The notes: generated by a model not told the origin, from the sequence alone. 37,606 nt of DNA from Patescibacteria group bacterium (GCA_019428825.1 JAHYJU010000003.1:1-37606), one strand, 5' to 3'. Counted from the first letter of the stretch, positions 23,969 through 31,863 are shown. Numbers and translations: made by a program.

Positions 23969-25162
23969 TTACATTTTCCAATTTTCTACATTTAAAGGAG
24001 ATATTTTTCTCATTTTCTCCACCGCTTTTGGTAACACTTCTAATAAATAATCTACATCTTTTTCAGTTGTGTACCTACCCAGTGATATTCTAATAGTTCC
24101 TTGTGCATACTTTTCCTCTATCCCACAGGCTAAGAGTACGTGGGAGAATTGCAGTGTCGAGGACGCACATGCGGAAACTGTTGAAACCTCAATTCCCTTG
24201 TTATCAAGTTCCATCATTAAAGCTTCCCCCTCTATAAAATCAAATCTCATATTTACATTGTTAAAGAGTCTATTCTTCGGATGTCCGTTTAGGTGGGAAT
24301 TAGGTATATTTTTTAATATATTTTTAATAATTTTATCTCTTAATTGAGTTTGCCTAAGTTTTTCATCCTGCATTTCTTTTAGACAAAGTTCCAATGCTTT
24401 TGCAAAACCCACTATCCCTGCTACATTTGAGGTTGAAGATCTTTTTCCTCTTTCGTGACCCCCTCCGTGCAAGAGCGGTTCTATCAAAGTTCCTTTTCTT
24501 ATGTATAAAAGTGCAACTCCCTTGGGTCCGTATATTTTGTGCGATGACGCTGTCAAAAGGTCGATATTTACTTTTTTCAAATTTATAGGCATTTTCCCAA
24601 AGCTTTGTGCCGCGTCCGTGTGGAATAAGACCCCTTTTTCTTTGCAGATTTCTCCTATTTCCTTTACCGGTTGAAGTGTTCCTATCTCATTGTTTGAGTG
24701 CATGATGGAGACTAAAATGGTTTCTTTTGTAATCATTTTTTTGAGTTTTTCCAAATCTACGGTTCCGAACTCATCCACGGGGGCGTATTCTATTTCAAAT
24801 CCGTTTTGTGATAACCATTTAGCGCTGTTTAAGACACAATCGTGCTCAACTGAAGAGACAATTATTTTATTTCCCTTGTTTTTATATGCTCTCGCTATTC
24901 CTTTTAATGCCCAGTTGTTGCTTTCTGTGGCTGAGGATGTAAAAAATATCTCACTTAGGTCGCAACTTAAATAATTTGCAAAAATTTCCCTGGCTTTTTC
25001 TAAAGCTTTATTTGCTTCCGTTCCCGCCGAATGAATTGATGCAGGATTCCCGAATTTTTCAGTAAAATAAGGGAGCATAGATTTTACAACGGCTTTGTCC
25101 ACAGGAGTTGTAGCCGCGTAATCCAGGTATACTCTTTTTTTCTTTGTTTTATTGTTTGTCAT
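23969..25162 (-). CDS. iscS: Cysteine desulfurase IscS/NifS-type
   Basis: PLP enzyme of 397 residues that takes sulfur from cysteine as a persulfide. The PLP-binding lysine is Lys209 in ASSHKIYGPKG. The active-site cysteine is Cys332 in VSACASSTLQ, in the longer flexible loop of the IscS/NifS group. YLDYAATTPVD and FHTDAAQSFGK are conserved. It leads a compact iscS-iscU-mnmA unit that should serve both Fe-S assembly and tRNA thiolation. A TAGAAT box (25178-25173) ends ten bases before the ATG with no ribosome site, so the leader would be about three bases. Confidence 0.96.
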   Translation of the reverse strand: MTNNKTKKKRVYLDYAATTPVDKAVVKSMLPYFTEKFGNPASIHSAGTEANKALEKAREIFANYLSCDLSEIFFTSSATESNNWALKGIARAYKNKGNKIIVSSVEHDCVLNSAKWLSQNGFEIEYAPVDEFGTVDLEKLKKMITKETILVSIMHSNNEIGTLQPVKEIGEICKEKGVLFHTDAAQSFGKMPINLKKVNIDLLTASSHKIYGPKGVALLYIRKGTLIEPLLHGGGHERGKRSSTSNVAGIVGFAKALELCLKEMQDEKLRQTQLRDKIIKNILKNIPNSHLNGHPKNRLFNNVNMRFDFIEGEALMMELDNKGIEVSTVSACASSTLQFSHVLLACGIEEKYAQGTIRISLGRYTTEKDVDYLLEVLPKAVEKMRKISPLNVENWKM

Positions 25163-25262
25163 AAGTTCCGTTATTCTAGCATAAGTAAGACGTGTTTTTA
25201 TCTCTTAGTTTGTAATTTTTCTTACATTTTTCTAGCTATTATAGTGGGTACTTTTTTAAATC

Positions 25263-25472
25263 TTATTCCTTACGAGTCATCGGGCCACCGCATTTCGGGC
25301 ACTTTATCTGATTACATGGCGTACCCGTGTAATGGGGAACTTCGTGTTGGCATTGTTCGTTTGTGCAAATACACGTACCACCAGGTCCCGCTGCATCAGG
25401 TCCGCCCATTCTCCCCCCGGGTTGTCCCCCTCTTCCTATTCCTACTCTACCGAGAAAGTCTTTTAGAGCCAT
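25263..25472 (-). CDS. Small Gly-rich zinc-ribbon-like protein
   Basis: 69 residues. After a Gly/Arg-rich N-terminal third (GRVGIGRGGQPGGRMGG) come six cysteines at 34, 36, 41, 53, 58 and 61, with CICTNEQC and KCPKCGGPM, plus two His in HEVPHYTG. The spacing suggests a zinc ribbon or another small metal site; similar short Cys-rich proteins occur in archaea and CPR bacteria. I cannot assign a role. A perfect AAGGAGG six bases before the ATG makes translation certain and contrasts with the leaderless genes on both sides. Confidence 0.8.
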   Translation of the reverse strand: MALKDFLGRVGIGRGGQPGGRMGGPDAAGPGGTCICTNEQCQHEVPHYTGTPCNQIKCPKCGGPMTRKE

Positions 25473-25570
25473 AAAAACCTCCTTTTTAATGAAATACTTG
25501 TATATTTATATTAGCACTTATCGTGATTTATGTGAAAATATTTCTAAATAATAATGTTTAATAAATAGAG

Positions 25571-26191
25571 TTAAATGTTTAGAATCTCTTTTATTTTGTT
25601 TCTATCTCTTTCGCCTTTTGATATAACACAGTCAAATTGAAAAGTATTCCAATTAAGCTTCTTAGCGCCCTCACAATTTTCTTTAACGTCATCAATAAAA
25701 AATATTTCAGCACCACTATATCCAATTTCATTTTCAATGACTTTATAGATTTCTTCGTCAGGTTTTCTTATACCCATATAACAAGAATCGAAAATATGGT
25801 CGAAAAGAGAGAAGTCAGGATGAAACTCCATTTGCTTCTCTAACGTATCTTTCCAATTATTAGTGCAACAAACGGTCATCAAACCTGCTTTTTTAATTTC
25901 TTTCAGTAAACCCCACCCTGCTTCTATTCGAGGCTGTTCCTCTATCCATGTTTTTTTAAGAGACATCGGGTTTGCCTTAGGATTATATTTTTCCGATAAA
26001 TATTTCCAAAATTCATCCTGATGTTTTTTACCAAGATCCATATCAACATTGTGAGACCAAAGTTCTTCGAACATTTTTTCATCAGAGATATTTAAGAGTT
26101 TTGAGACTTTAGGCACAGCTGATTTCCAGTCAAGTACTACGCCACCGACATCAAAGATTACTGCCTTTGGTTTTTGAATTGTCTTTTTCAT
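25571..26191 (-). CDS. HAD-superfamily hydrolase
   Basis: 206 residues with all four HAD motifs: motif I VIFDVGGVVLDW, in which the second Asp of DxD is Gly, as in the YihX-like subgroup; motif II CCTNNW; the motif III lysine in RKPDEEIYKV; and motif IV FFIDDVKENCEGA. A helical cap lies between residues 15 and 90. It is probably a cytoplasmic phosphatase for a small phosphorylated metabolite, but the Gly in motif I makes the substrate and even the activity uncertain. It follows murA by nine bases and is probably in the same transcript. Confidence 0.87.
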   Translation of the reverse strand: MKKTIQKPKAVIFDVGGVVLDWKSAVPKVSKLLNISDEKMFEELWSHNVDMDLGKKHQDEFWKYLSEKYNPKANPMSLKKTWIEEQPRIEAGWGLLKEIKKAGLMTVCCTNNWKDTLEKQMEFHPDFSLFDHIFDSCYMGIRKPDEEIYKVIENEIGYSGAEIFFIDDVKENCEGAKKLNWNTFQFDCVISKGERDRNKIKEILNI

Positions 26192-26200
26192 TAGTAAAAA

Positions 26201-27508
26201 TTATTTTTCCAGAACTTTTATATTCGCTCCAAGCTTTGTGTAGTCTTTAATAATATTTGGATATCTTCTTAGTAAATATTCCGCGTTGTGAATTGTTGTT
26301 TCCACAGGATCACTTAGAGCAAGAAGAAATATTGCCATAATTGCCTGAATTACTCCCGGAGGATAAACTTCCGAATTTTTTAGTTCTGACGGTCCTGAAA
26401 TTATTACTCTTTGGGGGTCACATAAAAACACATTGGCTCCCATGGTTACCAGTTCTCTGGAAAATTCTAAGCCGGACTCGTACATCCAATTTTGAATTAG
26501 TATCCTCCCATTTAATTTGCACCCTAAGGCCACTACCTGAGGAAGTGCATCTACCGGAAAACCTGGCCAGGGTCTTGGAGAAAATTTAGGTAAGTCATTT
26601 CCTGCCAGGGGCATACTTGAATTTATTAGGTCTATCTTTATGGGTTTAGTCCCATCAACGATTAAATCATTTCCGCTTTTTTTAATTTTAATATTAAATT
26701 TTGATAAATTTTGAATTATTCCATCAACAATATCCGGAACATTTGCATTTTTGATTGTAATAGTACCCTTTGTTAATGCGGCTGCGGTTATGTACCCAAC
26801 TATGTCGATGGCGTCGGGGCCGGGAATGAAAGTCGTTTCTTTGAGCCCCTTTTTTCCTTTAATAGAGATTTTATTTGAACCTATTCCGCTTATCTCAGCA
26901 CCCATACTGCTTAAAAATTTAAGTATGTCAGTTACGTGAGGTTCACAAGCTGCGTCGGTTAGCTCAAAATGTGCTTCGGTTCCTGCTGAGTACATAGCAA
27001 AGTTCTCCGTAGCTGTTACGCTAGCTTCAAGTTGCCAAATTATAGCTTTATTAAATTTTTGTGTAACTTCGAAATTTACTGAATTGGATTTTATTTCAGT
27101 TTTAATACCACAGCCTTTAAAAACATCTATATGAGAGGAAATTGATCTTTTTCCCAGTACACATCCACCTGGAAGGGGGATTCTTGCTTTTCCGAAACGG
27201 GCTAAAAGAGGGCCTGCAAACATTATGGAGCCTCGGAATTTTTTAGATTCTTGGGAATCAATAACCCATTTATTTACTTTTGTACAATCAATTACCAAGT
27301 TATTGTAGTTTTTATCGTTAAATTCCGCTCCAAGATCTTTTAAAATTTGTAGTATTTTATCAACATCTGTAGATTTCGGAACATTTTTATAGATTGTTTT
27401 CCCTCTAACAAGAATACTTGCGGGAAGTGCTGCGACGATGGAGTTTTTATTTGCTATTGGAGTTACTTCTCCACTAAGTTTTTTACCGCCTGTTATCTTT
27501 ATTTTCAT
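26201..27508 (-). CDS. murA: UDP-N-acetylglucosamine 1-carboxyvinyltransferase
   Basis: First committed enzyme of peptidoglycan precursor synthesis; it transfers enolpyruvate from PEP to UDP-GlcNAc. It has 435 residues, normal length. The substrate-binding pair is Lys21-Asn22 (IANKNSIVAAL). The catalytic loop reads PLPGGCVLGKRSISSHID with Cys116 present, so the enzyme should be fosfomycin-sensitive. The middle and end show the usual repeated EPSP-synthase-like beta-alpha units (ACEPHVTDILKFLSSMGAEI, PGFPVDALPQ). A perfect TATAAT ends seven bases before the ATG, with no Shine-Dalgarno site. Together with the PBP at 2528-5272 it shows that the cell makes peptidoglycan. Confidence 0.95.
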   Translation of the reverse strand: MKIKITGGKKLSGEVTPIANKNSIVAALPASILVRGKTIYKNVPKSTDVDKILQILKDLGAEFNDKNYNNLVIDCTKVNKWVIDSQESKKFRGSIMFAGPLLARFGKARIPLPGGCVLGKRSISSHIDVFKGCGIKTEIKSNSVNFEVTQKFNKAIIWQLEASVTATENFAMYSAGTEAHFELTDAACEPHVTDILKFLSSMGAEISGIGSNKISIKGKKGLKETTFIPGPDAIDIVGYITAAALTKGTITIKNANVPDIVDGIIQNLSKFNIKIKKSGNDLIVDGTKPIKIDLINSSMPLAGNDLPKFSPRPWPGFPVDALPQVVALGCKLNGRILIQNWMYESGLEFSRELVTMGANVFLCDPQRVIISGPSELKNSEVYPPGVIQAIMAIFLLALSDPVETTIHNAEYLLRRYPNIIKDYTKLGANIKVLEK

Positions 27509-27515
27509 GGGATTA

Positions 27516-27521
27516 ATTATA
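27516..27521 (-). promoter_or_regulatory. -10 box of murA, leaderless
   Basis: TATAAT on the minus strand, seven bases before the ATG at 27508. No strong -35 is seen 17 bases upstream (best match TAACAA). Confidence 0.65.
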
Positions 27522-27593
27522 ACAGGTAAGAAAGGGGCTTGTTAGAAGCATTATTATAAAGATTTAGTTATGTTTTTTCTCTTGTTTAAGTAA

Positions 27594-27630
27594 ACAAAAA
27601 AAGAAAAGGCCGCCTTGAAAAGGCGGCCTT
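27594..27630 (-). terminator. Intrinsic terminator of the LPETG surface protein gene
   Basis: On the minus strand AAGGCCGCCTT (27630-27620) pairs with AAGGCGGCCTT (27616-27606), followed by TTCTTTTTTT. It lies 13 bases after the stop at 27643. Confidence 0.92.
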
Positions 27631-27642
27631 CCCTAAAATTAA

Positions 27643-28383
27643 TTACTTTCTTTTCTTAAATCCTACTGCGGACATTAAAAATCCAAATAATCCTACGATC
27701 AAATTCCCTGCTCCTGTTTCAGGTAGCTCAGTAATAGCAGCAAGCTCTTTTTCTGCAGCTTTTGCTTTTACTTCGGGAGCTAGTTCTTCAAAATATTCAT
27801 CTTCTTCCTCTTCCTCGTCCTCTTCAATATTCTCTACTTCATCGTTAGTGCTTTCCTCAGTTTCAATTACCGGATCTTCTATTATTTCTTCATTTTCTTC
27901 TTCAATTACATCCATAGTAATTATCTCTTCCTGTTTTTCCTCAACAGGTTCCTGCTCAATTATTTCTTCCTTGGGGTCTTCTTTAGGTGTCTCGATTATA
28001 GGGTCAGATGATTTTACGGAATTATATATATCTATGTGACTAACTTCTTTACAGGAATCCCCATCTTTTAACCTTGTTACAGAGATGTTGTCGGTTCCAA
28101 CACCTTTTACCTCGTAACAACCGTTTTCATATATACCGTTAGAAAGAACATCGCTGTGACCATCTCCAAACATGTCGTTTCCGGCTTTTATACAAATGCC
28201 GGTGATAATTGTTTTATCATAAGTCTTATAGTAAGCATTACCTTCTGTATTAGAAATCACGGATAGTTGTGCATCAGCACATTCCCCGTTTCTACCACCA
28301 AAGGCATAAACTTTATTACTGAGAGAAAAAACTATAGAAACAAGAGAAATCGATAATATTAGATTAAAAATATATTTATTCAT
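27643..28383 (-). CDS. LPETG-anchored acidic surface protein
   Basis: 246 residues. A signal peptide (about 1-27, ending KVYAFG) leads into an extracellular domain of about 100 residues with four cysteines (GECADAQ, GICIKAG, NGCYEVKG, DSCKEV) that may form two disulfides. Next comes a stalk of about 90 residues made largely of Glu and Asp, then the sorting signal LPETG, a hydrophobic helix and the tail FKKRK. This is the standard layout for sortase attachment to peptidoglycan; no sortase gene is in the window. It has a GGAGG ribosome site and a perfect consensus promoter, TTGACA-N17-TATAAT at 28445-28417, so it is probably strongly expressed. The ligand or partner is unknown. Confidence 0.88.
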   Translation of the reverse strand: MNKYIFNLILSISLVSIVFSLSNKVYAFGGRNGECADAQLSVISNTEGNAYYKTYDKTIITGICIKAGNDMFGDGHSDVLSNGIYENGCYEVKGVGTDNISVTRLKDGDSCKEVSHIDIYNSVKSSDPIIETPKEDPKEEIIEQEPVEEKQEEIITMDVIEEENEEIIEDPVIETEESTNDEVENIEEDEEEEEDEYFEELAPEVKAKAAEKELAAITELPETGAGNLIVGLFGFLMSAVGFKKRK

Positions 28384-28416
28384 TAGTACTCCTCCTTTTT
28401 AAATTTTTACTCTTAT

Positions 28417-28445
28417 ATTATATCCTATAGTAAAGGATTTGTCAA
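28417..28445 (-). promoter_or_regulatory. Perfect consensus promoter of the LPETG gene
   Basis: TTGACA (28445-28440), exactly 17 bases, TATAAT (28422-28417). The start codon at 28383 is 33 bases further on, after a GGAGG site, so this message has a normal leader. Confidence 0.85.
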
Positions 28446-28530
28446 TGTGGGGGGACGTAAAATTTTTGAAAAATGGGTATGAAATGATACCTAAGATTAT
28501 TTTATTGATGTCTTGTTTATTAATCTAGTA

Positions 28531-28536
28531 TATAAT
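28531..28536 (+). promoter_or_regulatory. -10 box of the nuclease-like gene, leaderless
   Basis: TATAAT ending six bases before the ATG at 28543. The -35 region is weak. It fixes the start codon at 28543 rather than an earlier in-frame ATG at 28513. Confidence 0.65.
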
Positions 28537-28542
28537 TTTTGT

Positions 28543-29721
28543 ATGAGTGAAATACCAAATACACAAGAAATTACTGAACCTGTTGATAAGCCTGTATTGG
28601 CAGAAAAAGTTTACAGAGAACTAATTGATAATAAAGATAAAGGAGGGGAACTTTTATCTAAGATAAAGTGGTCTTTAAGTTTGCAAAAAAATCCTGATGT
28701 TCCCGACAGTGATGAGAGGAGACTCTCCAAGTTGGAGGGAAATCTTCGAGGTGCTGTTGCTGAGGAAGTTAGTAATTTATTAGGAATCGATAATTGCGAA
28801 ACAGTATTTATATCAGGTAACGTTTCTTTGGGTAAATGCTCTATATTATCCCCGCATGAATTTGTTGGTTCTGAGAAGAATACCAAGGCTAGTGTTATAT
28901 ATACAGCTTTGATAAAAGCTTTGGATTTAAAGCCTATTGAAATATTCGGGAAAGATATGAGTGATAGCGAAATTGTTTCCGAGTTCAAGGAGTCCCGAAA
29001 AGGTAAGGGGTACCTACCTAAGGAGAAATATGGTGAATTACTTAGATCCTATTTAGATCAGAAAAGAAAAGAGATTAAGGGGGGAGTAGGGGTCGATAGG
29101 AAAATAGAAGAAGAGTTGAGAGAGGATTATAGGTCGGTACCAAGAGGAGCTCCGGATGAGTATAGTACTTTAACTAGCGAAGCTTTTAATAAAACCGTCA
29201 TACCTGATGGTTTTCTTGTAAGAGAGGGTTCTCCAGTTGGGTTATTGGAAGTAAAGGCTTATGAACCGGATGAATTAGCTACTTTAATGCAAAAAATTAA
29301 GGAAACAGGCAAGCTTGGTACCCAATACAGAGGATTTGCCTCAGATTTTGGAAAAAATTATCTCGGAGCTGATAAAGATAAATTTGTTATGGGAGCGGAC
29401 TTCAATAAAGAGACAGAGTTTGTAGATTTTATTCGAGGGGTTTTAAATGGAGAGCCTAATAAAAATGAAGAGAATATTTTGGTTTTGAGGTTTCCGAATG
29501 ATATCCCTGATAACTTACTAAACCAATTTGGACAGATGATAGTTGATTATGGATATCCTAATGTGTTAATACAAAAATTACCCTTGTCTAACCAAGAACT
29601 TACAGTAATATCTAAAGAGATAGTTAATGCTAGTTATTCTTATATTCTTTTACAACTTGGAAAGGATAGAAAATTCTCTAATAAGGAGATTGACGTTTTG
29701 GATGGATTTAGGAAAAGTTAA
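28543..29721 (+). CDS. PD-(D/E)XK nuclease-like protein of unknown role
   Basis: 392 residues. The core motif VIPDGFLV ... GLLEVKAY places Asp222, Glu236 and Lys238 as in PD-(D/E)XK nucleases. A glutamate in the preceding helix (RGAVAEEVSNLLG, Glu74 or Glu75) and Gln261 in GTQYRGF fit the outer motifs of that fold. The rest matches nothing I know: an acidic start, a central basic helical part (DQKRKEIKG) and a mixed C-terminal domain (ILVLRFPNDIPDNLLNQFGQ). There is no methyltransferase or specificity subunit nearby, so it is not an obvious restriction enzyme. The partial gene at 37427 has a similar acidic N-terminus and the same type of leaderless start. The assignment is by motif only. Confidence 0.6.
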   Translation: MSEIPNTQEITEPVDKPVLAEKVYRELIDNKDKGGELLSKIKWSLSLQKNPDVPDSDERRLSKLEGNLRGAVAEEVSNLLGIDNCETVFISGNVSLGKCSILSPHEFVGSEKNTKASVIYTALIKALDLKPIEIFGKDMSDSEIVSEFKESRKGKGYLPKEKYGELLRSYLDQKRKEIKGGVGVDRKIEEELREDYRSVPRGAPDEYSTLTSEAFNKTVIPDGFLVREGSPVGLLEVKAYEPDELATLMQKIKETGKLGTQYRGFASDFGKNYLGADKDKFVMGADFNKETEFVDFIRGVLNGEPNKNEENILVLRFPNDIPDNLLNQFGQMIVDYGYPNVLIQKLPLSNQELTVISKEIVNASYSYILLQLGKDRKFSNKEIDVLDGFRKS

Positions 29722-29790
29722 GTATTTTAATGAAATTTAATATTAATATCTACCCAGAAGACTTATCAATCTCGTATCATAATGAATAGC

Positions 29791-29830
29791 GGCCCTAAAG
29801 TTTATTAAAATTTGACTTTAAGGCCATTTA
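29791..29830. terminator. Bidirectional terminator between convergent genes
   Basis: GGCC-C-TAAAGT (29791-29801) pairs with ACTTTA-A-GGCC (29815-29825) with one mismatch; AT-rich tracts follow on both sides. It separates the nuclease-like gene from the minus-strand gene at 29832. Confidence 0.6.
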
Positions 29831-29831
29831 T

Positions 29832-30131
29832 TTATAATTCTTCAGAAATAGTTATGGAGCCAATATCTCTTATAAATTGCTTAGAATTTTCTTTATACCT
29901 CTTGTATGTACTACTAAACATTCCTAATTTTGGATTTTCCTCGGTGGATAATCCTTGTCTAAAGATATATTTGCATAAACCGAAACCGCAAACAATTGCA
30001 AATCCTTCAGAATTTGGTAAAGGTTCTAAACCAAGAACAAGGGTAACCACGGAAGTTTTAGAAGTGGTAACCTTATAAGCTTTTCCAATTTCTAAAAAAT
30101 TTACTGCATCGCCGTATGTAATAATTTCCAC
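29832..30131 (-). CDS. Unknown 99-residue protein, GTG start
   Basis: The family is not recognised. The first half is beta-like and reads as a small fold with hydrophobic strands (GKAYKVTTSKTSVVTLVLGLEP, positions about 17-38, then EGFAIVCGFGLCKYIF); the second half is charged and helical (FSSTYKRYKENSKQFIRDIG). There is no signal peptide or membrane helix. The start is GTG at 30131, four to five bases after a GGAG site. A clear promoter, TTGACA-N17-TACAAT, lies at 30209-30181. It is a single-gene unit ending at the terminator at 29791-29830. Confidence 0.65.
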   Translation of the reverse strand: MEIITYGDAVNFLEIGKAYKVTTSKTSVVTLVLGLEPLPNSEGFAIVCGFGLCKYIFRQGLSTEENPKLGMFSSTYKRYKENSKQFIRDIGSITISEEL

Positions 30132-30180
30132 TTTTCTCCTATCTGATAATGTATCTCTCCAGGTTAATTCAATTAAAGCG

Positions 30181-30209
30181 ATTGTATATAAGGGTATAAT
30201 TTATGTCAA
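30181..30209 (-). promoter_or_regulatory. Promoter of the 29832-30131 gene
   Basis: TTGACA (30209-30204), 17-base spacer, TACAAT (30186-30181). The GTG start lies 49 bases downstream, after a GGAG site. Confidence 0.75.
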
Positions 30210-30218
30210 ATATGTATA

Positions 30219-30710
30219 TTAGAATCCTCTGTAGTCCCTACTTTTCTCATATGGTTTTAACCTATCACTATGTTTTTCGTTATAGAAATTTTTCATAGGG
30301 CCTCTTCTTGACCATATTTCATTCAAGCCTAATACATTAATGATTTGTGCGGATAAAAAGATTGCAGTTAACAGAGTTATGATTATTAAGATAAAGTTCT
30401 TTTTATATGAAAAATCGTATTTTTTTAGTAACCATATTCCCACTAAGAAAAGCCCAAGAGCTACAATAGGTATCCAGATTGGGAATGATTGTAGCATCAT
30501 GTATATTCGTCCTGTTCCCGGTCCCCGTTTTCTGATTAAAAATAATGTTAAGTTGGTAAAAAAGATAGCTCCTATAATAGAACCTGTTAAACCGATGTAA
30601 GAAAGTATAGAACCCAATACAAAGTACCACTTTGGTTTCATTTTGACTTCGCCGGATAATATTTTATCCATTATTTTATTTTCTATGTTTACTTTATTTT
30701 TTCTTTGCAT
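30219..30710 (-). CDS. Membrane protein, probable anti-sigma factor
   Basis: 163 residues. A basic cytoplasmic N-terminus of about 25 residues (ENKIMDKILSGEVKMKPKWYF) precedes three or four membrane helices (about 28-50, 70-90 and 98-122) and a charged tail of about 40 residues. The start overlaps the end of the ECF sigma factor gene by 22 bases. Such a tight pairing with a sigma gene is the usual layout of a membrane anti-sigma factor that holds sigma until an envelope signal arrives. The cytoplasmic part is much shorter than a ZAS/RsiW-type sigma-binding domain, so if it is an anti-sigma the contact must be unusual. A plain membrane partner remains possible. Confidence 0.65.
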   Translation of the reverse strand: MQRKNKVNIENKIMDKILSGEVKMKPKWYFVLGSILSYIGLTGSIIGAIFFTNLTLFLIRKRGPGTGRIYMMLQSFPIWIPIVALGLFLVGIWLLKKYDFSYKKNFILIIITLLTAIFLSAQIINVLGLNEIWSRRGPMKNFYNEKHSDRLKPYEKSRDYRGF

Positions 30711-31243
30711 ATTTTTTTTAAAATAATTTTTGCCCTTTTTATTCTAATTGAAACTGTACCTACAGGAATTCTTAAAATGTCACCTATTTCTTTGTAGGAT
30801 TTATCTTCTAAATAATAAAGAGATAGAGGTTCTCTGTAAATTAAATCCATATTTTTCAAACATTCGCGAGTATTTGATATAAGCTCTTTCTTTATGTATT
30901 CATCTTCAATATCTTCCCCACTTTCAAAATCAATATTCGGATCTATATTTACAGTCTTTTTATCCTTACTAATTAAATTAATAGATTCGTTATGTACTAT
31001 CCTATAAATCCAGTTAGAAAAGTTCTTTTTTAGGTCAAAGCTGTTCAGATTTATGTAAGATTTTATTAAAGATTGTTGTACTGCATCACTTGCCTTGTCG
31101 TAATCACCAATTAAATATTCCGCATATCTAATTAACTTATCTTGGTATCTTCTAACGATATATGCATATATTTCTTTATTATTATTTCTAACAATTTCGA
31201 CAATTTCTTCGTCTGTTTTTAATTTAATTTCACTATCTTTCAT
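30689..31243 (-). CDS. ECF-type sigma-70 family factor
   Basis: 184 residues with region 2 (about 22-90: YAYIVRRYQDKLIRYAEYLI, DAVQQSLIKSYINLNSFD, FSNWIYRIVHNESIN) and region 4 (about 125-180: REPLSLYYLEDKSYKEIGDI, VGTVSIRIKRAKIILKK). No region 1.1 or region 3 is present, which places it in the extracytoplasmic-function group. It sits between a secreted protein gene (31313-31693) and a membrane protein that overlaps its stop, so the three are probably one envelope-sensing unit. A TAAAAT box lies 12 bases before the ATG, and an inverted repeat at 31259-31301 separates it from the upstream gene. Its target promoters are unknown. Confidence 0.93.
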   Translation of the reverse strand: MKDSEIKLKTDEEIVEIVRNNNKEIYAYIVRRYQDKLIRYAEYLIGDYDKASDAVQQSLIKSYINLNSFDLKKNFSNWIYRIVHNESINLISKDKKTVNIDPNIDFESGEDIEDEYIKKELISNTRECLKNMDLIYREPLSLYYLEDKSYKEIGDILRIPVGTVSIRIKRAKIILKKICKEKIK

Positions 31244-31258
31244 AAAGCACCCATAATT

Positions 31259-31301
31259 TTACACTATGCCTAATCTGAATATTTGAATAGACATAGTGTA
31301 A
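31259..31301. promoter_or_regulatory. Inverted repeat between secreted protein and sigma gene
   Basis: Perfect ten-base arms TTACACTATG (31259-31268) and CATAGTGTAA (31292-31301), 23 bases apart. In RNA it would be a hairpin in the 69-base gap just before sigma, followed on the minus strand by AATTATGG instead of a clean T run. It could be a partial terminator that lowers sigma relative to the upstream gene, or a protein-binding operator. Confidence 0.6.
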
Positions 31302-31312
31302 TTTTTATGGAA

Positions 31313-31693
31313 TTATTTGGAATTTCTGCCAAAACCTCCGCCCATTCTTCTACCCGAACCGGTACCGTTACGAAGACCTAAACCTAGCTCCTCTCTTATT
31401 TGTTGTGCTTCCTCTGTTTTACCTTCTAAAGAGAGTCTGTGTGCTTCGCCAAATTTGGAAAAATTTTCCTCATTTATTACCTCTGTGACTCTTCCCTTAC
31501 CGTTCATAAGCTCTTTCCATGATTGATAATCATTGTTATCAAAAGCAGCTACCATTTTCTCGTGTCTTTCTTCTGTGCAGTCAGGGCCTTTAACTGATGC
31601 GTCTCCTCTGTATGCAAGAACTTTTGAAGGAACAATAAAAATAGCTCCTAATAAAAGACCTGCGGAACCCAGTACTATTAATTTTTTATTCAT
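31313..31693 (-). CDS. Secreted protein with Gly/Arg-rich tail
   Basis: 126 residues. A signal peptide (about 1-27, cut near VLAYRG) precedes a helical charged domain (HEKMVAAFDNNDYQSWKELM, then FSKFGEAHRLSLEGKTEEAQ) and ends in a Gly/Arg-rich tail (GSGRRMGGGFGRN). By eye it resembles small helical periplasmic stress proteins, but I cannot name a family. The ribosome site AAGGAGGTGA, six bases before the ATG, is a near-complete anti-Shine-Dalgarno match, so translation should be very efficient. It precedes an ECF sigma gene on the same strand, so it may be both a target and a sensor of that system. Confidence 0.78.
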   Translation of the reverse strand: MNKKLIVLGSAGLLLGAIFIVPSKVLAYRGDASVKGPDCTEERHEKMVAAFDNNDYQSWKELMNGKGRVTEVINEENFSKFGEAHRLSLEGKTEEAQQIREELGLGLRNGTGSGRRMGGGFGRNSK

Positions 31694-31863
31694 TTAAAAT
31701 CACCTCCTTAATTATTAACACTTACATATCTAATACAATCTGAGGTTGGGTTTTGTTTCATATGAAAATTTTTCTAGGGTAATTAAAGGTTGTTAGTTAC
31801 TTTATTTGCAGGTAGGTGTGGTTTATTTGTGAGAGTTCGCAAAAGGTTGGCAAGTTGTGTGGA

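Noticed and set aside
31816-31846. A fourth copy of the 31-base element downstream of doc, which would make the toxin-antitoxin pair a flanked cassette
   Set aside because: Only TTTGTGAG and a G-rich start match; the second half does not align, so flanking repeats cannot be claimed.
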